Assembly (NCBI RefSeq): GCF_003063245.1
Contig: NZ_MUXE01000001.1
Span: forward strand, 124,001-188,000
Length of the DNA stretch: 64,000 nucleotides
Direction: 5' to 3'
Origin: Arcobacter caeni
GTDB taxonomy: Bacteria; Campylobacterota; Campylobacteria; Campylobacterales; Arcobacteraceae
Each line of letters starts with the position of its first letter. Positions within the stretch are counted from its first letter, which is position 1. Both the position numbers and the translations under genes were made by a program. Positions 58,572-64,000 of this stretch are shown one piece after another. The notes under the pieces were generated by a model. The model made no database searches. It was not told the DNA's origin and was given only the letters and a program-made list of their open reading frames with translations.

Positions 58572-60326
58572 ATGCAATGGAATCTAAAGTCACATATAAC
58601 AGATCATAGTGCATTAACAATAGATAAACTAAATTTAGATTTCAATGAATCTGATTCAAAAAATATACATTTTACACTCTCAATTGATCTATGCCAACTT
58701 CTAATAAATCATAATTGTAAATCTCAAGATGATGTAGATAATCTAATGAAATCATTTTTAAAAGATCTATCAACTCATTCCCATACCTTTGAAGAGAGCA
58801 AAGGAAAATATATAAATAAAAATAATGAAACTATCCAAAGAAGAAGAGTTGTTCAATTTGATTTTACAAATGCACTTCTTGCATATCATAATAGCTCAAG
58901 TGATAATATTAATTCAAAAAACTATAGTGTAGAACCACATATTCATATTTTATTTGATAAGAAAAAAAGAACAGGAATAGGATACTATCAACTAAGAAGT
59001 GCAATTGAAAAAATATCAAATAAATATGGTTTAATATTTAATTTCCAAGAAGAGACAGCTTCTTTAAAAGATAATTCATTAGCTTTAAAAAACTCAAATT
59101 TTTCATGGTTTAATAAAAGAGCAAGTGATATGAATTTCCAAAAGAAAGTTTTAAATAATGCAACTAAACTAAATCTTGAAATAGATGATGCAATAAAAAA
59201 CTATAAAAATACAGGAAACTTACAATACTACATAAAAACAATGAGAGACTTTAGTTCAAGACTCTCAAGACAAAATCTAGATTTTTTCTATAATAGTGTA
59301 AATTTAAAAGATACTTTTCCTTTATTTTTAAGTGATTCTCAAAAGAACTCTTTAAAAATCCTCCATCAAGGTTCACATAAGGATATATATAATCTGATTT
59401 CAAATAGAGAAGATAAAATAGCAAGAGCCTATGTTGAATCAAGATATGGATTTAATAATATCATTATAGATGAGTTTAAAAAAAGAGGTGTTAATTTTTT
59501 AAATATCAATTTGGATTCTTCAAATATAAATCTTAATATAAATAAAAAAATCACTTCAAATGATAAGTATCGTAAAACTTTAGATTATTGTTATAAACAA
59601 GATTTTATCCAAGCACTAATCTTTGCAAAAAATGAAAAAGATTTACAAAATATTATGATAAATCTTGGATACACCGATTTTAAATATAAACAACAAACCA
59701 TAAATAATAAAAGAAGTAGAATGGGGTTTACATTTATAAATTCAAGAAAAAAGATAGTTACTATTAACTATTCAAGCTTTAATTTATCTAGTAAAGATAT
59801 ACGTTCAAAACTAGTTGAAAATTTCAATAAAAATATCTCTTATGATGTTAAAGAATTAAAATCAGCAATTAAAAACTATTCACCAAAATCTCTTTCAAAA
59901 ACAAATATTTTATTTGAAGAGATATATAACTTTGATACAAGTTATGATTTAACAAAATGGTATATAAAAGAAAATAGTACTACTCATAATATTGAACTAT
60001 ATAATGAAACAACTCATATAGTTGATAGTGGAAATATTTTAATAGTTAAAAAACATGAACCAAAAGATTTAATAGATAATGCAATTCTTCTTATTGATAT
60101 GGCAATTGCTAAAGGGTGGGAGTTGGATGAAATAGAGATTTCTGGAACAGATGAATTTATAAAATGTATTGAAAATGAGATACAAAAAAGAAGAGATGGT
60201 CATGATTCTACAGCTGTAGATACTATTTTAAGTGATGAAAATTTAGAGTCAAATACAAATGATCTAAGTATGAATACAGCCAATGGAAATAATGAAAAAA
60301 GTGTGCGAAGCTCACTTAATTTATAA
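58572..60326 (+). CDS. relaxase/mobilisation protein with HxH motif and LPD7-like tail
   Basis: The 584-aa protein has an HxH motif in EPHIHILFDKKKRTG (His123, His125) within an N-terminal domain, the pattern of HUH relaxases that nick oriT. The C-terminal ~100 residues (ELYNETTHIVDSGNILIVKK, LLIDMAIAKGWELDEIEISG, TDEFIKCIENEI) resemble the LPD7 domain often attached to relaxases. I cannot point to the catalytic tyrosine with confidence. The gene follows AAGGAT and a short non-coding gap. Its 3' end overlaps a small hairpin and candidate oriT elements follow. Confidence 0.75.
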   Translation: MQWNLKSHITDHSALTIDKLNLDFNESDSKNIHFTLSIDLCQLLINHNCKSQDDVDNLMKSFLKDLSTHSHTFEESKGKYINKNNETIQRRRVVQFDFTNALLAYHNSSSDNINSKNYSVEPHIHILFDKKKRTGIGYYQLRSAIEKISNKYGLIFNFQEETASLKDNSLALKNSNFSWFNKRASDMNFQKKVLNNATKLNLEIDDAIKNYKNTGNLQYYIKTMRDFSSRLSRQNLDFFYNSVNLKDTFPLFLSDSQKNSLKILHQGSHKDIYNLISNREDKIARAYVESRYGFNNIIIDEFKKRGVNFLNINLDSSNINLNINKKITSNDKYRKTLDYCYKQDFIQALIFAKNEKDLQNIMINLGYTDFKYKQQTINNKRSRMGFTFINSRKKIVTINYSSFNLSSKDIRSKLVENFNKNISYDVKELKSAIKNYSPKSLSKTNILFEEIYNFDTSYDLTKWYIKENSTTHNIELYNETTHIVDSGNILIVKKHEPKDLIDNAILLIDMAIAKGWELDEIEISGTDEFIKCIENEIQKRRDGHDSTAVDTILSDENLESNTNDLSMNTANGNNEKSVRSSLNL

Positions 60327-60376
60327 AAAAGATAAAAAAACCTACAAAGAGTTAAAATTTTTAATTTTAATTCTTT
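60298..60376. other. hairpin-rich end of the relaxase gene (candidate oriT part)
   Basis: At 60299-60315 the mini-hairpin heptamer GCGAAGC is flanked by AAGTG/CACTT arms. Immediately downstream, AAAGAGTTAAAATT (60346-60359) pairs with AATTTTAATTCTTT (60363-60376), a 14-bp inverted repeat with one G-T pair and a TTT loop, followed by TTGGGGG. The second repeat may be a terminator of the relaxase transcript or an oriT arm. The iteron array that follows makes an oriT plausible. Confidence 0.4.
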
Positions 60377-60414
60377 TGGGGGTAATGGCTCATAAAAAAT
60401 ATATTTATTAAAAC

Positions 60415-60464
60415 GATAATCAAGAGATAATTATGAAATAATATAACGATAATCTGCTGATAAT
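60415..60464. repeat. 11-bp iteron array (GATAAT x5)
   Basis: The hexamer GATAAT begins at 60415, 60426, 60448 and 60459, and AATAAT fills the one missing place at 60437, so five copies follow at exactly 11-bp steps. A sixth degenerate copy (AATAAC) may start at 60470. The array ends about 30 bp before the TraK-like gene and is likely the binding site of that protein or of another relaxosome component. Confidence 0.85.
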
Positions 60465-60494
60465 AAAGGAATAACTAAAAGGAAAACATTTAAA

Positions 60495-60983
60495 ATGAGT
60501 TCAATAAAAAAAGCAGAAATTTTTAATAAAAAACTAAAAAAAGAGAAAGCTTTAAAACTTGATAATTATAAAGAAGCAATTAAATATCTTCTTGAAAATG
60601 ATAATAGTATTTTATCTATTCAAAAATATCTTTTAGAAAAAGAGAAAATACATGTTTCTTATTCAAATCTATATATCTATACAAAAAAGATATCTATATC
60701 AAATAACAAGAAAGTAGATTCAAATATAATTCAAAAATCAGATTATGAAAAAATTGAAGATTATTGTGAACAATTAAAAAATGATTTTATTCCTATATCT
60801 GAGCATTTTAAATACCAAACAATTGAAAGTGTAATAAATTATTTTGTTCAAAAATCTCAAGAACCTAGAATTTCTACTATAGAAGCTAAAAGTAAGAATG
60901 ATGATTCTTTAGTTGTTAATAATATTAAGACTTATACATTAGGTGCTAAAGTTAGTAAAAAAATGAATATAGATAGTCATTGA
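60495..60983 (+). CDS. TraK-like DNA-binding protein
   Basis: The 162-aa protein has a basic N-terminus and a segment (IKYLLENDNSILSIQKYLLE, KEKIHVSYSNLYIYTKK) that resembles the helix-turn-helix of RP4 TraK-type oriT-binding proteins, in which 'VSYSxF' is typical. The C-terminal half is polar and unassigned. It starts behind AAAAGGAAAA. The iteron array directly upstream is the obvious candidate target, giving both relaxosome assembly and autoregulation. The call rests on pattern and position only. Confidence 0.6.
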   Translation: MSSIKKAEIFNKKLKKEKALKLDNYKEAIKYLLENDNSILSIQKYLLEKEKIHVSYSNLYIYTKKISISNNKKVDSNIIQKSDYEKIEDYCEQLKNDFIPISEHFKYQTIESVINYFVQKSQEPRISTIEAKSKNDDSLVVNNIKTYTLGAKVSKKMNIDSH

Positions 60984-60996
60984 AGAGATTGTTTTT

Positions 60997-61151
60997 TTGC
61001 TTTTAATTTAACTTTTTGCTAAAATTCTATCAAAGTTGCAACGAAGTTTTAACTATCTGGAGTGTCATTGTGATCCCTGCAACTTTTGAAAACTAGAAAT
61101 GGTAAAAGAATAACCTCAATATTTAGTTCTAAAAAATAAATATTGGTTATT
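60997..61151 (+). ncRNA. candidate structured small RNA in the convergent gap
   Basis: A promoter-like pair TTGCTT (60997-61002) and TAAAAT (61020-61025) with a 17-bp spacer would start RNA near 61032. From that base, AAAGTTGCA (61032-61040) pairs perfectly with TGCAACTTT (61078-61086). A second hairpin follows: AATAACC-AATATTTA (61109-61125, with a two-base bulge) and TAAATATTGGTTATT (61137-61151). No open frame explains the stretch. It could instead be a terminator structure for the converging genes. Confidence 0.35.
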
Positions 61152-61177
61152 ATCTGGGTAGTTTCAATATATGCTTA

Positions 61178-61237
61178 TTAAGACTTAGTAAAAGTAATTA
61201 AACTTTTTAATTTTGCTCTTAAATCTTCATCAAACAT
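61178..61237 (-). CDS. possible 19-codon small ORF or truncated gene
   Basis: Directly after the cyclotransferase-like stop (TAAATG) a frame MFDEDLRAKLKSLITFTKS runs to a stop. AAAGGTGA lies at a good distance before the ATG. It may be a short peptide or the first codons of a gene whose rest was lost at this position. Nothing similar is recognised. Confidence 0.25.
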   Translation of the reverse strand: MFDEDLRAKLKSLITFTKS

Positions 61238-61669
61238 TTATTTATCACCTTTAATTACATTAAAAATCTCACTAAGTTTTACTCCAAAATCCTCAAATTC
61301 TTTTTTCCAAGAATCAATTGGCAATTGATTTTCAAAGCTATTTGGATTAGAAAAAGCTCTAAAATAAATATATGCTTTTATTTCTACATCATTACAAATT
61401 ACAGAAATTAATTTTCTATAATAAAAATTTGGTACACCTTCAAATATATCTATATTTTTTATATCACAATTTTCAAGAAGGTACAATTCTCCTTTTAGGT
61501 GTTGAACTTTCTCATTTTCTATTGCATAAGGGAATAGATATAAACTATCAGGGTACATATTATATTTATTTTTAGTAATAGCATTACCAATAAATTTCTC
61601 ATTTATTAATCTACTATGATTAATAAAATCTTTTTTCATTGAGCCATAGGCAAACAAATAGCAATTCAT
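61238..61669 (-). CDS. gamma-glutamylcyclotransferase-like (AIG2-type) protein
   Basis: The 143-aa protein opens NCYLFAYGSMKKDFINHSRL, with the YGS substrate-binding motif of the AIG2/GGCT fold, and has an acidic residue in IDIFEGVPNFYYRK at the position of the usual catalytic Glu. Such enzymes cyclise gamma-glutamyl amines or peptides. The ATG directly follows the coupling-ATPase stop (TAAATG), so the pair is co-translated. Why it sits in a transfer region is unclear. Confidence 0.8.
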   Translation of the reverse strand: MNCYLFAYGSMKKDFINHSRLINEKFIGNAITKNKYNMYPDSLYLFPYAIENEKVQHLKGELYLLENCDIKNIDIFEGVPNFYYRKLISVICNDVEIKAYIYFRAFSNPNSFENQLPIDSWKKEFEDFGVKLSEIFNVIKGDK

Positions 61670-63259
61670 TTAAAATACTTCCTCAAACTTTGATTCAGGC
61701 TCAAGTAATTCAAATCTATTTTCAAGCATTGCGATTCTATCTTCTAATCTTTTTTCAGTTTTTATTATTGCAGCAACAGAACGCAAACAATCATTTACAT
61801 ATTTTTCCAATTCATCTAGTTTTGGGGAATATTTATTTGGATTAATTTTTATAGCAATTTCATTTTTATTTTCTAAAGTTGGTATTTCACAAGCTAAAGA
61901 TAAGTAATCAACTGTAATATATTTTTCATTGATTGTTTCAATCATAATTTTATACTCTTCAATTAATTTATTATCATAGATAAATATATATGGTTCATCG
62001 CTTTGATAATCTGCTAATTCTAAGAGATTATTTAATTTTAAGAATTCATATTCTACTTTTATCAACTCTTTTTTATTTATAAACATAGGATTTGCAAAAT
62101 ATTTTCTATTATTAGAAATATTAAGATATTCAAATTGTTCCATTGTTTCTAAGTTATTAGAGCTAAAACTATATTTATCTATTAGGTTTGAGTATAGTTC
62201 TTCAAATTTTGAGTTACCTAATTTATTTATTAAAAGTATTTTATCTTGAGTTGCAAAGATATATTCAAATTTACTCTCTCTACAAACATCTGTTTGTGGC
62301 AAATATTCTGCACTTAAAACTTTTTGAGCTTCATCAATAATAATGCTTACAGGTTTCATTATTTCATATTTTGCTTGTTGTAATCTTGTATATATTGCTG
62401 TATTAATAGAATCAAGGATATTTTCACTAAAAGTTGAAACATCAATTATTACAATTTTCCCAGCTCTTAACTCTTTTATTATATCAATATCATTTACATT
62501 CAAATACTCTTTAGCTGCAACTTGATTTAAAGTACTATTTAAATGATTAACCACAGCATTTTTTCCATGGTCATCATCTTTATTTACTGATTTATAGAGT
62601 TTTAGGCTATTTAAAGATTTAGAAATACTATTAATAGATTCATGAAAAATATTCAATCTATTCTTATAAGAATCTATTTCATGCAAATCCAATTTTTGTT
62701 TTACATATTCTAAATTTAAACTCATTGTTTCAAAAAAGTTTTTTGTCTCTTCAACTGAAGATATTTGATTATAAATAGATTCATAAGATGTTTGTTTTAC
62801 TTCATAAGGAAGTGCAAACTCTTTATTTATTCTTTTAAATTCATTTTCAAGGATATTAAACTTTTTATTTATAATAAATATCATTTCTAGTAAATTTCTT
62901 GAAGCAACATCCCAATAATTACCTTTATTTTCATCAGTTTTTACAATCATAGGAATCTGTTTTAAAGATAGATAATCACAAAGATTGATTTTTTTTCCCC
63001 AAGGTTTACCAATTTCAATAACATCTGATAATTTATTATATTTTTTTGCTAGATATTTTGTTTGTAGGTGTAAATTACCTTTAAAATCATATATCAATAA
63101 TCCATAATCAGATTTTATTCTATCTTCAATATTTGGCAATATAGCACATATTGTTTTTCCAGAACCTGTTCTTCCAAAAATAATACCATTAGTAAAATCT
63201 TTATTAAAAATCATCTCTTTTACAGATTTATTTTTTGAATTATTAAAACCAATTGCCAT
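61670..63259 (-). CDS. VirD4/TraG-type coupling ATPase without membrane segments
   Basis: The 529-aa protein has Walker A GRTGSGKTICAILPNIED (29-46), the coupling-protein motif LLIYDFKGNLHLQTKYL (~55-71) and Walker B SIIIDEAQKVLSAEYLPQTD (~305). These are the marks of type IV coupling proteins that feed the relaxase-DNA complex into a secretion channel. No N-terminal membrane helices are seen, so it resembles the soluble TraD/TraG-like subgroup and may rely on a partner for membrane attachment. It faces the relaxase operon and shares a transcript with the cyclotransferase-like gene. Confidence 0.85.
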   Translation of the reverse strand: MAIGFNNSKNKSVKEMIFNKDFTNGIIFGRTGSGKTICAILPNIEDRIKSDYGLLIYDFKGNLHLQTKYLAKKYNKLSDVIEIGKPWGKKINLCDYLSLKQIPMIVKTDENKGNYWDVASRNLLEMIFIINKKFNILENEFKRINKEFALPYEVKQTSYESIYNQISSVEETKNFFETMSLNLEYVKQKLDLHEIDSYKNRLNIFHESINSISKSLNSLKLYKSVNKDDDHGKNAVVNHLNSTLNQVAAKEYLNVNDIDIIKELRAGKIVIIDVSTFSENILDSINTAIYTRLQQAKYEIMKPVSIIIDEAQKVLSAEYLPQTDVCRESKFEYIFATQDKILLINKLGNSKFEELYSNLIDKYSFSSNNLETMEQFEYLNISNNRKYFANPMFINKKELIKVEYEFLKLNNLLELADYQSDEPYIFIYDNKLIEEYKIMIETINEKYITVDYLSLACEIPTLENKNEIAIKINPNKYSPKLDELEKYVNDCLRSVAAIIKTEKRLEDRIAMLENRFELLEPESKFEEVF

Positions 63260-63292
63260 ATTTAATCCTTGTGATTTATTCTAATATCTATA

Positions 63293-63326
63293 AATAGTAT
63301 CTAATAAATTGAAATGAGATACTATT
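63293..63326. repeat. perfect 10-bp inverted repeat between coupling ATPase and HTH-like gene
   Basis: AATAGTATCT (63293-63302) and AGATACTATT (63317-63326) are perfect inverted repeats separated by 14 bp, in the 110-bp gap upstream of the coupling-ATPase gene. The spacing fits an operator; a terminator for the upstream gene is also possible, as T-rich bases follow on the minus strand. Confidence 0.5.
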
Positions 63327-63369
63327 AAAAAAACTAATACAAATTTGATAATTACAAGTAAGAAGTTAT

Positions 63370-64000
63370 TTATCCTTCAGGAAAAAGCTTCATTAATTTT
63401 TTATTAAACTCAAACATTTTATTTAAGTTTGATACACCTAAACTTGAAAGTGAATTTAAAGCTTCTGGCAATCCTTTATTTTCATTCAGCATTTTTGAAA
63501 AAGATTTAATCTCTTGCCATTTTGGTAAATTTGATAATTCAGAAATCATTTTTTCAATTTTATTTATTATGAATTTTACTAAAAATAATTCTGCCTCTTG
63601 AGCAGTATAAGCAGGTTTTGAAAGATTCACAAAATATAAATTTGGAGTAGCTCCAGTGCCTTGTTTATAAATTGTACCAGGATGAAGTTGATTTTCTTGA
63701 GTTCTTCTAATCAAAGTACCTTTACCAATATTTAAAAGTTTTGCATACTCATCTGTTGGTAACCAATATCCCATAACTTTTATATTTGAGTTGTGAAACT
63801 GTGGTATTTTTTTCCCATTTTCATCCACATATTCAACAATATCTAAATTAATAGATGATTGAGAAGATAATAACTCCAATCTAAATAGTCTAGCTTCCTC
63901 AGGAGTATAGGGTAATGGTTCAATTGATATAAAATAGTAATTTGCACTTGAATTAGATGTTAATTCACAGATTATATTACCTGGTAAGATATTACTAATT
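63370..64000 (-). CDS. protein with two repeated HTH-associated units (partial, 5' end outside window)
   Basis: The frame is open from the window edge to the stop at 63370, giving at least 210 residues; a TTG at 63879 has no ribosome binding site and is not a likely start. The protein repeats itself: LPGNIICELTSNSSANYYFI and SIEPLPYTPEEARLFRLEL in the N-terminal part match HPGTIYKQGTGATPNLYFVN and LSKPAYTAQEAELFLVKF further on. A helix-turn-helix-like stretch (EYAKLLNIGKGTLIRRTQEN) precedes the second unit. It is probably a DNA-binding protein of the mobile element. The family is not recognised. Confidence 0.65.
   Translation of the reverse strand, partial: ISNILPGNIICELTSNSSANYYFISIEPLPYTPEEARLFRLELLSSQSSINLDIVEYVDENGKKIPQFHNSNIKVMGYWLPTDEYAKLLNIGKGTLIRRTQENQLHPGTIYKQGTGATPNLYFVNLSKPAYTAQEAELFLVKFIINKIEKMISELSNLPKWQEIKSFSKMLNENKGLPEALNSLSSLGVSNLNKMFEFNKKLMKLFPEG

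Noticed and set aside
60346-60376. 14-bp inverted repeat as a certain rho-independent terminator
   Set aside because: It is A-T-only in most pairs and is followed by TTTTGGGGG rather than a T-run, so it is kept as a candidate element only.

Overview
The window is about 64 kb of AT-rich bacterial chromosome. It most likely comes from an Arcobacter-like member of the Campylobacterota. The evidence is an S10-spc ribosomal gene cluster without rpmD (L30) that ends secY-map-infA, a ruvA-ddl-hydrolase-murF-HIT run of the Campylobacter type, a small class II superoxide reductase, a short CheZ-like protein, and strongly A/T-biased codons. I recognised no rRNA, tRNA, CRISPR array or insertion sequence.

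Region 1 (1-26.9 kb) is ordinary core genome. It holds a ygiQ fragment, a metal-binding-protein-like gene, aspS, a lipoprotein and a family-4-like uracil-DNA glycosylase. A small HTH gene with a clear operator follows. Next is the 22-gene S10-spc-secY-map-infA cluster (16.7 kb back to 6.1 kb), driven by a near-perfect sigma70 promoter. Then come the ruvA-ddl-murF-HIT run, a chemoreceptor with a periplasmic haem-c motif, a CheZ-like phosphatase, truD, thiL and the superoxide reductase. Several hairpins stand out here, above all a perfect 14-bp stem that would bury the Shine-Dalgarno of truD.

Region 2 (27.1-56.7 kb) is an accessory island of twelve consecutive minus-strand genes. Its left junction, just after the superoxide reductase terminator, is packed with short repeats. 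In transcription order it encodes a 111-aa protein that looks like the isolated second half of FtsZ (T7 loop plus C-terminal domain), a WYL regulator, a SNF2/DrmD-like helicase, a 1624-aa adenine methyltransferase, a RecQ helicase fused to a phosphoribosyltransferase, a DprA-like protein, an AlbA/Schlafen-type ATPase regulator, a 2048-aa DUF1998 helicase (DruE/DrmA-like) and a RelE-like-UvrD helicase fusion. The seven genes from SNF2 to UvrD touch or overlap, so they are probably translationally coupled. Three further genes follow: a SLOG-like nucleotide-binding protein, a membrane protein with TrkA-N/RCK-like and RyR domains, and a 1349-aa DUF4062-NACHT protein with a beta-rich tail. I read the island as a large anti-phage locus related to DISARM class 1 and Druantia, followed by a nucleotide-signal-sensing module. 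I know of no named system with this gene set.

Region 3 (56.8-64 kb) carries DNA-mobilisation genes: a TraL-like ParA ATPase, a coiled-coil membrane-anchored protein, a relaxase with an HxH motif and an LPD7-like tail, a TraK-like small protein, a gamma-glutamylcyclotransferase-like protein, a VirD4/TraG-type coupling ATPase without membrane segments, and a repeat-containing HTH protein cut by the window edge. The DNA around them carries two copies of a TATTCACA/TGTGAATA inverted pair and a five-copy 11-bp GATAAT iteron array next to other inverted repeats, a plausible oriT. Region 2 is therefore probably cargo of, or neighbour to, an integrated mobilisable element whose far end and integrase lie outside the window.
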